A stretch of DNA of 64,000 nt from Flammulina velutipes (taxonomy: Eukaryota > Basidiomycota > Agaricomycetes > Agaricales > Physalacriaceae). Location: contig CM022374.1 in assembly GCA_011800155.1 (NCBI GenBank), positions 2,356,001 to 2,420,000 of the forward strand, written 5' to 3'. The translations under genes and the position numbers were made by a program. The notes under the pieces are model-generated. The model was not told where the DNA came from, did not search any database, and worked only from the letters and a program-made list of their open reading frames with translations. Below, piece by piece: positions 1 to 10,527 of the stretch. The stretch's first letter is position 1, and every line of letters starts with the position of its first letter.

Positions 1-843
1 GCGCAGCGAGGGCGTTCAAATTTTCCATTCCTTTCCATTTTCCTTTTCCCTCATGGCTCTCCAGCACGACGAAGCTCGCCTTAAATTCGGATACGGTGGG
101 CTCTACCAAATCTGCACGTTCGCAGTCAAGGATGATAAGTTTAGGATCAGTGAGAGCAAGACAATGCTTCAACGGAATAATGGGGAGCCATCTGGGCACC
201 GGTGTTAGCCATCATTCAACTACATGTATACAAGAAAGACGTACGCATTGACCAGCACAGGTACAGCGCCAATTAGATCTATTCGTGACGTGATGAGCGC
301 TTGGGAATATGATAGTAAACCCCATTCACGTACGACATGCCCACAAGCTGATATAATAGCTGGGATAATTTCTTGAGCAAATAGCCACACGATCCCCTTG
401 GCGAAAGGTAAGATATACGGCGACGAGTTACAATGAGCACAGCTGACCTTTCTGTATTCCGTACTTCTCCCGAAAGACGGATGCGTATATGGCTGTCAGG
501 TCCAGGGTTTCCCGGTACGAGTACCGTTGTTCTTCGTAAACTACATACGTCTTGTCGGCATGCTCGTTGGTGACCCAAAGCCAGAAAGCACGCATTGATG
601 GATAGAGATTCTTGTAGACTTTGACAACGCGGCCATCGATGACCTGTGCATCGTCCAGTTTAGTCGACGCGTCGTACTCGGAGAAGGAGGGAAATGTACG
701 CGATTCTGCAGCTCGAAAGGACTACCTGGTGCAGTCAAGAGCTTATCGGCTGAATAAAAAGCTAAGTCAACCGGCGAATTTTGCGGCAATAAGAAGTAAA
801 GTATACTTTGGCTAATCGAGTATTTGGGAGTCCAAGAAGTCAT
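1..843 (-). CDS. AMP-binding acyl-CoA ligase, 5' part only (runs off left edge)
   Basis: Adenylate-forming enzyme of the ANL superfamily, probably a fatty-acid/acyl-CoA ligase that activates a carboxylic acid with ATP and CoA. Five exon pieces splice into one frame: a start with MTSWTPKYSIS, then LLTAPGSPFELQ, VIDGRVVKVYKNLYPSMRAF, YEEQRYSYRE, KGDRVAICSRN and ACHLIGAVPVLVNAWLP. The GDRVAI, 'SLWACHLIGAVPVLVNAW' and 'LTDPKLIILD' blocks are typical of the N-terminal AMP-binding domain. The PG-x-PFE opening fits the family whose members start close to this motif. The ATP-binding P-loop and C-terminal lid lie outside the window, so substrate and full length cannot be judged. The start at 843 was chosen because the first intron (about 45 nt, GTATAC..CAG) joins it cleanly to the conserved PG-SPFE block. 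An in-frame ATG at 855 is an alternative. Family assignment is confident, specificity unknown. Confidence 0.82.
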
Positions 844-1172
844 GGGAAGGTACAAGGAAGGTGATGGCCATTGGTGGTGCGCTGATTATATACCGAGCAC
901 CGTCGGGTACTTATGTGCCGGTATGAGCGTCAGGCGACCAACCTCCTTTCTGAGCCTTCCCCCAAAGAGTTACTTGAACGTCCAATCGGGCATTGAACGT
1001 TATTGCTCTAACGCGCCCGATTGGACGTTGTTGCGCTCACGCGAAGTAATCAAGCGTCCAGTTACAGTAGAATTCATGACGGTTGAAAAGAAGGACGATC
1101 GGCTTTTGCCGACTCTGGTTCACCCTTAAATTGCCTTAATTTCTTGTACTGTACCGTGTAAGGCTATATAAA
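844..1172. other. Intergenic region with a perfect 15-bp hairpin
   Basis: 329 bases between the 5' end of the acyl-CoA ligase gene and the 3' end of the GST gene. No convincing coding sequence is seen. It should hold the ligase promoter. The notable element is a perfect inverted repeat at 977-991 and 1015-1029. Confidence 0.6.
977..1029. repeat. Perfect 15-bp inverted repeat with 23-nt loop
   Basis: Left arm AACGTCCAATCGGGC (977-991) is the exact reverse complement of the right arm GCCCGATTGGACGTT (1015-1029). It sits about 130-190 bp upstream of the acyl-CoA ligase start. It contains CCAAT in one arm and ATTGG in the other, so it could be a paired CCAAT-type site as easily as a hairpin or a small-transposon footprint. 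Seen directly; function is inferred. Confidence 0.75.
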
Positions 1173-1946
1173 CTACAGTACAGTCTCGTATTTCTCAAAC
1201 TCCTTCATCAAGCGCCCCCACCTCCCATTCTGCCAGGAAGTAACATCCTTCCACTCATCGCTGTCCTCCCCCCAACTTATCCTTCCCCACCGCAAGAAAG
1301 CACAAATCAAAACATCTGCAAACGAAATGGTATCCCCCATGACGAACTTGTCTCCCTCCTCCATCCATTGATCGATTTTTCCAAGCCCGTCCTTCGCTTT
1401 TGCCCACTCGACGGCCCTTTTCTCTTCGCTCAACTGGAACGCCTCCGGTGTTATGCCCCGATTCGCGTAGAACGCAATGTTGACCGGAGTCATCGTTTTA
1501 AATGTCGCTGGAAGCACGAACTGCCGCAAGGGCTCGGCACTGGCCCCTGCCGCCTTCCGGAACGCAAGATGCAAGGCCTTTGTTCCCTGCGGTATGATCG
1601 TTGGGGTATCAGGATACGTCCTATCCAGGTAGGCGACAATGTCAATCGATTCGGACATGACCACTCCAGTCGCGTCGTCCTGTATGAAAGGAACTGTATA
1701 ACGCGGGCTACCATCAGCCTTGACTCCAGTAGGCGCAACTCCCAATTCCTTGCACGTAGGCTCTATCTCAGGATATTCAAGCCATACAGTCTTGTACTCG
1801 AGGCCTTTGATGTTCAATGGGTAACTGTCAGTTAGATGAGTTCACATTTTCTTCACAAAGGACGGATGTGCTTACCGAGCGCACCATGCTGAGGTTGACC
1901 ATGCTTTGGTAGACAGGTTGGAGGTGAGATCATACAACGTAATCAT
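1173..1946 (-). CDS. Glutathione S-transferase, fungal UstS/GstFuA-like
   Basis: Cytosolic glutathione transferase of the basidiomycete-rich UstS/FuA type, expected to conjugate or bind electrophiles in detoxification or secondary metabolism. Exon 1 starts MITLYDLTSNLS and joins through a GTAAGC..CAG intron (about 50 nt) to YPLNIKGLEYKTVWLEYPEI, giving about 240 residues, normal for the family. The N-terminal thioredoxin fold shows a TVPFIQD strand-turn and an SESIDIVAYLD segment. The C-terminal helical domain ends WGRLMKEFEKYETVL. The usual 'SPNTWKTR' segment of relatives reads STSAWCAR here, so the active-site neighbourhood is divergent and the catalytic residue cannot be named safely. The start at 1946 is the first ATG giving the conserved MITLYDL opening. 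Its 3' end faces the ligase promoter and its start lies about 220 bp from the MIC60 stop. Confidence 0.87.
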
Positions 1947-2169
1947 GGCTGGTAAGCTTGAGGAATTGAGGAGATGGGTACAAGATCATGATGGGTAACA
2001 GTCTTATAGTGGGAACCGCCTATAGGCTTAGAGATGTCAGCCTGTGATTGACGCAGATAACATAGTTAGAATGATTATGATCAGCGCAGCAAATAGCTCC
2101 TTGCTTCGTCCGACGTGAATCGGTGCGTAGTAACGGCCCGTCAAGGAAATATCTATATTGTAGAACGCG

Positions 2170-4322
2170 TTACACAAGTAATAAGGATGACAGTGTCGCT
2201 TGTGTTTGCACCACCTACAAAACACGATGAGTTATTCAATACCGACGGCTTGGGACAAGAAATACACACCTCTAGTGCCTGCTCCACTTCTAACCGCTTC
2301 CTGGCCGCAGACAACCAATCTGCCAGAAGGACTTGCGCACTGCCCTTCACTTGGTTGAGCTCTCTTGTTGCACTGTCCAAATCCTTCTCGTTCAGATAAT
2401 ACTCCGCCCTCGACAATACACTCAGCACATCGTCCCCAGGAACAAGGCCTTGCCGTTTGAACCTGAAGCTCGACAAAACATGACTCGCAAGATGCGATAG
2501 CACTCCGGCATCCTGGTCGGGAACTAGAGCAACGTGGGACACTTTGGGAACCACGGACGTCGTGAACCATGACGCCAAATCTGCGAAAGGCTCCACACCA
2601 ACGTCGGCGACCTCATCAGCCTCCAAGATATCAAGCGCTGCAGATGTGATAGGATCTTCTTTGGCAACAGCAACATGGCGGAGTATGCGAAGCTCTTCTC
2701 GGAAAGGCTTCCGCACGGGGGACTGAAGCGCCGAAGACGAAAGAGCACGGACCGCGGTCCAGAGAGCATGCGTCCGGATGTTCTCATCGAGATATGTAGA
2801 GTTGTCCAGAGCAATGCGCTCCAATCGCTTCAGTTGAGACGAAAGCTCATCAAGCTTGGCAAGACGTCCTCCACGTTCCTCCTCCACATGAACCTTGACC
2901 TCGCGAATCCAGCGGCGCTGAAGTTCGATTCCCTGAGCGATGACCTCTTCCTTTAGTCTAAAACCTGTCAGAGGGCGAAAAAGAAAGCGTGAATCTCATA
3001 CCGTTCGTTGATGATTTCCAAGTGCGTCTTCAGTTCGGAGTCGAGCTTTTCGCGGTAGGCGCGCGTCAAAGCAACTTGAGACTCGTCGAAGATCTTTCGG
3101 AATTGTTCCTCTTTGCTATCGAGTTTGTCCTGCGCCTCCATCTCCAATTCGATCATCTTCAAGTTGTAATCACGCGTCTGTTCGTCCAGCTTTGCCTCTA
3201 GACCTTTCCTCTCCTCCTCTTTGACAGCGTCGATACGCTGAACGAGGGCAGAGAGATCGCCTTTAGCCGTCTCCAGAACGGGAGTGATTTGGGAAGCGGC
3301 TGTAGGATTTGACTTTAGGTATGATGCAAGGTTGTCGATAGTGCCAGCAAGGTGCTGGATAATAGGATCGGAGACGTCGGCGACAGACGATGCAACGAGA
3401 GGAAATGGAGGGGGTGGGGGTGCTTTGGGAGTTTCTTTCTTGGGAGGTGCGGGTCGATCGTATCCAGGAGGAGGTTCAAACCCAACGGGAAGGGGCTGGG
3501 TGTAGATGTGCTTCTCGGGAACAACAGCCTGTTTTGCTTCTGCAACAGCTTTCGCAATGGGCTCAACAGCAGGTGACGCCGGCGAAGTTGGTTTGGATGA
3601 AGTGAGGGCAGCCGGTAACTTGCCAGCAAGCGCATCCTCGGCCTCGCGCACGAGTTCCAAAAGTTCTCCTGCAAGTTGAGTTTCCTGGTGTTTCGTTAGG
3701 CCGGTAGCTTTTTCCACGACAGTATTTTCTGCTTTCTTGATGTCCGTTTTGATGTGGTTGACCACCGACTGAGCGCGCTCCTTGCTGGTGCTATAAGTTT
3801 TGATAGCAGCCTCTTTGATTTCTGCGCTCTTTTTCTCGATGGCCTTGACGGTGGATGGCTTGGAGCTGTCTGCAGGCGGAGTCCCGTTGACCTTGGCCAT
3901 AACAAAGTTCTGCGCAGAGATGACACTGTCTTTGACCGACTCGATGGCGGAGGCGACCGTCAACGTATCCCAGTTGTTAAATTCCGCATACTCCAGCATG
4001 GCCTGGCCCAGAGGTACATGGTCGGAGAAAAAGTTGTAGTATCCTTGATGGTTAAAGGCGACAAAAGTGCTGCCGATGTAGAAGGTGGTACCAGCTACCG
4101 CGGTGGTGTAGAATATCCGCCTGAAAGTCTTTGGTTTCTTCGTAGGTCCTGTCGATGCTGACTCTGAGGCTTCCGTCGCGAAACGCTACACGCCATGAAT
4201 TTATTTAGATTTGAAAGTTCGGTCGTCTGAGAACTCACCCTTCTGGTAGCCCGGGCGGCACCCCTGCCCGCCACTGTCGACAGCGACGGCGGTCTGGAGA
4301 CAAGCAGAGCGCGACGATGCAT
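2170..4322 (-). CDS. MIC60: MICOS complex subunit MIC60 (mitofilin)
   Basis: Inner mitochondrial membrane protein that shapes crista junctions as the core of the MICOS complex. The N-terminus MHRRALLVSRPPSLSTVAGR is Arg/Ser-rich and acid-free, a good matrix-targeting presequence. One inner-membrane segment follows (RRIFYTTAVAGTTFYIGSTF). A long intermembrane-space part has Ala/Lys helices, a Pro-rich linker (PPPPPFPLVASS) and coiled coil (EAKLDEQTRDYNLKMIELE), and the C-terminal mitofilin domain ends TQATLSSLLLV. At least four exons: introns fall after GARATRR, after IINER (joining to LKEEVIAQGIE), and near the end after EVEQALE. The start at 4322 was chosen over an in-frame ATG at 4436 because only the shorter form begins with a presequence. 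Head-to-head with ATG22, separated by 314 bp. Length (about 660 aa) fits fungal MIC60. Confidence 0.92.
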
Positions 4323-4636
4323 TTCGTTTCGTCGGCCTTCAACGTTGGCGTTGGCGTTCAAGAAACAATCCTTGACGTCGTTGATCCCGCCGACATTCTC
4401 CGTGATTACGTCAACCTCCTTGTTCACGACCACCATGCATTTTCATCTGCTTTACTACCTGTTCACTAGCACTATCAGTTTTTCATGCATGCAATAAACG
4501 CGTCAGAAAATCCACTGCAAACTGTACTGCGATTTGGTCCGATGCGGACGGCAATCGTCTCTGATTGGTTTTGCCCATCTGGTGTGGCTCCATTGACATG
4601 CATGCATTTCTTTTTCTCTCTTGCCCCTCTACCACC
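4323..4636. promoter_or_regulatory. Divergent promoter region MIC60 / ATG22
   Basis: 314 bases between the start codons of MIC60 (minus) and ATG22 (plus), so both promoters must lie here or overlap the 5' ends. A pyrimidine-rich stretch (TTTCTTTTTCTCTCTTGCCC) precedes the ATG22 start. No clear TATA box was seen. Confidence 0.6.
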
Positions 4637-7063
4637 ATGGCTGCGGGTAGTACTATTGATGAGACAGAATCGTCTAGTCCTATCGACAAACGTCTTGTAG
4701 ATTCAGAATTTGCAGTAGAAGATGTCAGTCAATATACGACGACTCGCACTGAGCTGTGGTCATACTACATCTATTACATCGGCAACAATGGTCTCTCAGG
4801 TCTGCATAATCTGTTTTTTTTTACTTGAATTTCCAACTTACCTTCCTCTTTATAGGCTTCAACTTTGGTCCAAGCCAGTTCCAAAATCTTCTGTGGCTGG
4901 CTGGCTACGACCCCAAAGACCCTCCATTTACTACCGCGTGCAACGATGCTTGCGTTCTACCTTATCTCGGTCAAGTACGTGACAGTGAGTGCATCCATGG
5001 CTAAAAATAGATATCAACTCAATCGTTCTTCACCAGTCAACTCGATCGTCTTATTGACAAACGGTATAAGTTTCGCCCTACAAGCAGCCCTTTTGTTGTT
5101 TATCGGATCCTGGGCTGATTATGGACGATGGAGGTTAATGGTAGTACGAATATTCAATACAAGAAAAGACTAACTTTTGCGCTAGACCCAACATTACAAT
5201 CTTCTTCACTTTGCTCGCTGTAGGGGTCTCGTTTGGATGGCTGGGAGTCTATGACCCATCCCAATGGCGATCGGGTATAATCTTGTATATTCTTGGGCGT
5301 AAGTCCGTCGTATTCAACTGTTGCCCGTTACTCATGTCCTAAAAGTCATCGCGTATCAGGTCAGTCCTCCTTGATTGTACATCGACCAACCGTCTCACGA
5401 TCTTCAGTGCGCACTTACTTTCTGGACCGCTGCGTTCCCCGGTCTTGCGCGAGACCTCCCAGAAGTCAAGGCTTCTTTGGAAGAAACAAAAGATGGCAGA
5501 AAGAGGTAGCATCTTCGCAAACAGACCGCTCAACCCAGTCTTCGCTAACGCCCCTACAGCTTGGAAAGTCATACAAAATTGACTTCGCTCTCTCGTAATC
5601 GCATATCAAACACGTCCTTTGCAATCTGCTCCGCAGGGGAGATTGTAATCTTAGCTATCATGGTCGGGATTCTTAAAGGCCTTAAATCGGACGAAAGCAC
5701 GGAGAACAATACGAAAGCTTTCAGTGTCCTAATCGCTTTCTCCGGTGGAGTATGGTTGCTTTGTGCAATCCCTTGGTTTGTATTCGAGAAACGCCGCCCA
5801 GGCCTAAAGCTCCCTCCCGGGACCAGTCTTTTGACGATAGGCTTCAAACAAACGTATACTGCACTCAGAGAATGCATGCGTCTCAAGCAAACATTCCTCT
5901 ACCTTGTTTTCTATTTCCTGATGTATGTCTGTCCCATAACTCTCTTCATATTAACTGAGTCCTCGCTAGGGGTGACGTTTTGAATACCACAGTGTACGGA
6001 CTTTTTCCTACCCTTCGAAACAATTAAAGACTATTTCCCAGTACGGTTATTGGGACGCTTCAAAATAGGTGTGGCTCGCGGTGTCCCTGCTGCCCTTTCA
6101 TCAGACTGAATGCCAACTCCCAGCGTTGTTGCATATTCGACCTTACAGCTGACTCTTCTACTCATTGTTGGCATCGCCGCTCAAGGAATGGGCATCTAGT
6201 ACGTCTTGCATTTCTCCCAACCGAATAGCTCATGAACAACATGTAGTCTCTTCTGGCTTGTGCAAAAGAGATTCAAGATCAGCACGAAAGCCGTAAGACA
6301 TCGACCATTTACCATACAATGATTTACTTACCTCTAACCGTTTCCTCTAGATGCTTATGTTTAATGTCTTCTGGATCATCGTACGTTTGACCTCTCCCTT
6401 CAACTGCCAGCCTGAAGGATATTCAGATTTTAACGATTTGGGGCCTAATCGGCGTTCACACAGACAAGTTCGGTTTCAAGCACGTCTGGGAAATCTGGCA
6501 AGACCTCACTCGCACGTCGATATCATTACAAAATATCTGACTTCACGTGTAGGTTGTATCAAGCATTCTATGGCTTGCTCGTTTGTCCGTGGTACGCATA
6601 TAGCCAGACGATGATTAGCGAGGTGTCGCCCCTTCCACAGATGTAAGTCAACATGGTTTCTGTTTCCTCCTAAGCCTCATATTACTGTATAGGTTCTTGT
6701 TCTTTGCTTTGTTCTCCGTCGTACGTCCTCTTCGAATTTCCATAAATCGTCCTTACCATCTCAGGTGGGCAAAACATCCGCATTCATCGGCCCATTCGTT
6801 TCCTCTGCCATCATCTCCGCTGCGGACAACAACGACAACATGCCGTTTGCGTTCCTCTTTGGACTGTACGTCGTTCACTACTACAACGAGCATCGACTCA
6901 AAATACTGTTAGTGGGACGCTGAGCACCATATTCTTGTGGCTGGTGGATGTCGATAAAAGTCGGATTGAGTGTGAAGAATTTATACGGGCAGAGGCTGAG
7001 CGTAAGGTGTTTGAGACTGCGCAAAGGACGTACACCAGTGACGCTGAGGCCAGGATGGCTTGA
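4637..7063 (+). CDS. ATG22: Autophagy-related protein 22-like vacuolar transporter
   Basis: Atg22-family member of the major facilitator superfamily. In yeast Atg22 exports amino acids from the vacuole after autophagic bodies are broken down. Family landmarks in order: ELWSYYIYYIGNNGLSG, FNFGPSQFQNLLWLAGYDP, the helix NSIVLLTNGISFALQAALL, SLSRNRISNTSFAICSAGE, GDVLNTTVTVIGTLQNSVV, a cluster WLYQAFYGLLVCPWYAYSQT, and FFALFSVVGKTSAFIGPFVS near the end. It is cut into more than a dozen exons. All introns fit GT-AG except 6498-6552, which starts GC and splices VWEIW to LYQAFYG. The start at 4637 has a good context (ACCACCATGG). The stop at 7061-7063 follows DAEARMA. Predicted length is about 540 residues, usual for the family. 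Transported substrates in this fungus are inferred from yeast. Confidence 0.9.
6498..6552 (+). other. GC-AG intron in ATG22
   Basis: The only reading that keeps the conserved VWEIWLYQAFYGLLVCPW block uses a 55-nt intron beginning GCAAGA and ending GTGTAG, with a CTGAC branch-like motif about 13 nt before the 3' end. The sequence at the donor is TG|GCAAGA. All other introns modelled in this gene begin with GT. Confidence 0.75.
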
Positions 7064-7194
7064 TGTTGTAGGCAGACGTCAACTAAGCTTCCGAGACTTG
7101 GATGGCAATTGGGAGCTATTTGGGATGTTGGATGAGAACAGGACATGGGTACACGGGCGAACAATTCGTCCCGGTCGGGAAAACTGACTGCGCA

Positions 7195-7337
7195 CCCTTG
7201 CGCCGTACAGTCATAAGTGTCCGCCCCATGAGTCCTGACGTGTCATCGTCGTGGGAGCGGCTCGTTACGAGCACACACACGACACTCTTGGGGTTGAACG
7301 GGGTGACCTCAATGGCTGATGTTGACTGTTCGCGTGG
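7195..7337 (-). pseudogene. Relic of a kexin-like P domain
   Basis: On the minus strand this interval reads, in one frame, a peptide containing AIEVTPFNPKSVVCVL and then SGLMGRTLMTVRR. It aligns without gaps to the P-domain segment of the intact kexin-like gene just upstream (DIQVTIFSPQNVVCAL and LGLMGWTFMTVKHW). A TAG closes the frame a few codons before the matching block, and the flanks on either side do not resemble the protease. It is therefore a small leftover of a tandem copy, in the same orientation as the intact gene at 7700-9959. The similarity was judged by eye. No transcript or function is expected. Confidence 0.7.
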
Positions 7338-7699
7338 CTATCGACAAACAACGGAATTGATGCAACCTGGATGCAACTTGCAATTGATATGTAGGGTACC
7401 TACTCGTATTGATACCTACATCTACGCTACAACAGCAATGCTACATGATATACTGACCTCTCAAAGCAATGACTTTTATCCATGTGCAGTACAGTATCTG
7501 TGCCATATTAGCATAAGTGTGGCGCTCGGGTTAAGGTGCCTGAATTCGACAATATCCCATTCTTATCTGCACTCGTACCAGACATGCGGGATGTTCGGTA
7601 GTCCTTTTACACGCCTGTTTTCTTAGTGTTTTGTGAATTTATGTAGTAAGCGAATCATAGTCATTTACAGCAGCGTAGGTCTACAACTGACATGACACT
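7338..7699. other. Non-coding stretch between kexin relic and kexin-like gene
   Basis: About 360 bases downstream of the kexin-like stop codon. Reading frames here are short and have no recognisable protein similarity. It presumably holds the 3' UTR of the minus-strand protease and decayed sequence from the duplication. Confidence 0.5.
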
Positions 7700-9959
7700 C
7701 TAAGTTGACATTACATATCGTGCGTTTGGGGGTGGAAATATGTCGTGATCGTCTGGAGGCATTTCGTATGGTTTAGCGTTGTCACCATTCTTTGCGCTTC
7801 CCCAAAATGTCATGCTAAAGCCAAAAAGTCTGCCCCTGATTCTCTCAGGTGTCCATGGATGACCATCATCTGAAGCGTCTATTTTTATCAAGTCGCTCTT
7901 TCGTGTACCGTCAGTGGGATCACCAACATGCCGGTCAGTTATCACGACTTTCCATTCTCCCACAGGATCCTCGCCCCTGCCAAAGTGACTTAGCGCTACT
8001 AGTACTGGAGGTATAATGAACAAGTGCACACACCAATGCTTTACGGTCATAAATGTCCATCCCATGAGCCCAAGCGCTGACTTGTCGTGCTGACGGCGCA
8101 ATCCGAGTGCACAAACGACGTTTTGTGGGCTAAAAATGGTGACCTGGATATCACCTCGTCTCTCGTGCTCCATCCACACCCTAACTTGGATATGTTCAAT
8201 CTCACCGAAGTCGCTATCTTCTGCCATTTCTTTTGTGATCTTCACGCTACGTGACACACCCTTGGGAGTGAGAGGCAACCCACCGTTCATCTTTCCATTC
8301 ACCGTCCCTCTGCCAACCTGAACATATTGTGGTTCTATCCAGACTTGCGGTTTGACAAGGGACCATGTCTTTGCTTTCTCGACGAAGATCGACGCATCAA
8401 GAACGCCGAAGCCGACCTTGATGTTGTATTTGCGCCCTTTCACCAACTTGTCTGCCGAAACTTGGCCTTTTGGAAATTGGGCGGTTTCAACGCAGAGATG
8501 CTGCATATCTCTCCACGTTAGATCAGGACGTACTTGAAGAGCCAATGCAAAGATGGCAGCAGCAGCAGGAGCAGCAGCAGATGTTCCGCCGTAATCTTTT
8601 TCGCATGCCACGTCGCTGCTACTACCAAGACTGGTCTATGATTGTTGTTAGGAGGAACACAAAGCTTATTGATTAATCACTTGCGATTGTAGACGATTTG
8701 TCAAATGCACTGCTATAGACTGTAGCCATGATTGCCGCACAGGGTTCGGAGTATTCTGCAGGTAGACCCGATTTCTCTACAGCGCCGATCGCAATCGTGT
8801 ATATGCTGTTAACGAAAATTAGTCTGAATTGCAACGATGAGAATAGATGGAATCTGGCCTGTTCACATAACCGTTGTGGGTGCAATGATCACCTATATCA
8901 CTGGCACCGCCATTCCCAGCACCGAATACAAAGATGCTCCCCTTTCCATCTCTGCCCTTGTTGGCACCGTTTAGAAGAGCTTGTAGACCGACATACGTCA
9001 GCCTACTAGCGGACGCGCCGTCATCCTCCGTCCCAAAGCCACCGGAGTAGATCGAGATGGCATCGTAGTGATAGTTGAAGGCAGCTGCCTCTCTGGTCGA
9101 GTATTCTTGTGGACTTGCATTAGAATCATAATTCATTTCCAAGATCCGTAAACTAGAAACTTTTGAGTCATAGGCGATACCCACACCACAAAGATTATTC
9201 CTGGAAGCCGCAACAATCCCAGCGCTTGCAGTGCCATGGGAAAGCGTTTGTGAGTCAGTCGGTTGAGTTTTGGAGTTGGCGACGAAGTCGTACGAGTGCT
9301 CTGCAGCCTGCAGAATACGAACATGAACATGGTACCAACAGGCTTCTGATGATATGGGAACATACATAATTGAGATCCTTGTGATCTGGCCTGACACCAT
9401 GGTCCATGATTGCGACTACAACGCCCTTTCCAGTATATCCATTCTCCCAAGCCGCAGGGGCATTTAGTAGTGGGAGGGACCACTGATCCTTGAAGAGAGG
9501 GTCTTTGATGTCCACGGGTGCACGTTTGGTGGGTGAGCTGGCAGTGGTTTCGTTGGGAAAGGGGGAAAGCGCAACACGTCTTTGCGATCCGGTAGTAAGT
9601 CGTGACAAATGTCTAAGAGACAATGACATGTCCTCGCCTCGTCGCAAAAGCGATGTCTGTCGCCGCATTCTTCGGTACGTTTCAACAACGGGATCATCGA
9701 CCTCAACCTCTCCATGTTGTTTTCTTGAGTCAAGGATATTCCTAGGTATTCGTGCCAGCCAGATATCCTTGAGTTCGCCGACAGGTTCCACTATTTGAAG
9801 CCCACCGAGGTGCTCCGCAACATCAGCCAGTGACGCGTAGGCGGGGTCGTGGTGTAGAACATAATAATTGTGGGTGCCATGGTTTTGGTGATGGTATAGA
9901 GCAGTCGACGCAGACGCCAAAGCCGACAGAAGTAAAGCAAGTAGAAGGTCTAAAATCAT
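7700..9959 (-). CDS. Kexin-like subtilisin protease (S8B) with P domain
   Basis: Calcium-dependent serine endoprotease of the kexin/proprotein-convertase family, expected to cleave after dibasic sites in the secretory pathway. Order: signal peptide (MILDLLLALLLSALASASTA); prodomain with HNYYVLHHDPAYASLADVAE and a probable self-processing Lys-Arg at residues 145-146 (SPTKRAPVD); DPLFKDQWSL opening the catalytic domain; Asp at about 186 in VVVAIMDHGVRPDHKDL; His in SHGTASAG; oxyanion Asn in FGAGNGG; Ser in GGTSAAAP; then a P domain ending GRLFGFSMTFWGSAK. The C-terminus stops shortly after (ARYVMST), without the membrane helix and tail that anchor Kex2 in the Golgi. The coding sequence is split by several short introns. 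A relic of a second copy lies downstream, and a close paralogue lies at 59388. The start at 9959 is the only ATG giving the signal peptide. Substrates unknown. Confidence 0.9.
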
Positions 9960-10527
9960 TTTCCCCCCACAGAGTACAGCGGCTTTGGTTTTTATTCACG
10001 CTACGCCTCGAGGCTATTGCCAGTGTGCCCGGCGATGTGTGGCTGGTGCGGTATCGCAAGTCTTAGGCTGTTTGTTGAAGGTGAGACATCGCAGCAGTGC
10101 ATCCAGTGGCATGAATGCGACTGGCATTGCACTCTGAAACCGTGCTCTAAGTTCATGTACTGGATGCGCCCTGCCTGGAGTGTTGTGTGGCTAAGTCTCA
10201 GGTAAATTTCAGAGGCCGAGGTATTGTTGGCACCCTAGATAACTCACCCGAGATTTTACGAAGCCAATAGGCTAGGGGATGGATGACCTGAAGTTCGGCC
10301 ACATAGACGTCCAATTTACTTGGTTTGTAGCCCTTGGACTTGCACTGGAAATGTCCAATTTGCGGTTTCGAAGGTGTCAACAGAATGGCGGCGTCTTGGA
10401 GACGGGTAGCGATAGAGGTTGAGGTATTCAACACGGTGTTGCATTGAGAAATTTCCTAGCATCGTGATGATGAGAGGAGATGTCGGGAAATGCCGAATTC
10501 CTTTGAATTTCACCACCGTGACCTGCG
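9960..10527. promoter_or_regulatory. Divergent promoter region, kexin-like gene / FG nucleoporin
   Basis: 568 bases between two divergent start codons. Short frames in both strands lack recognisable similarity. A separate tiny gene here cannot be excluded but is not supported. Confidence 0.45.
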
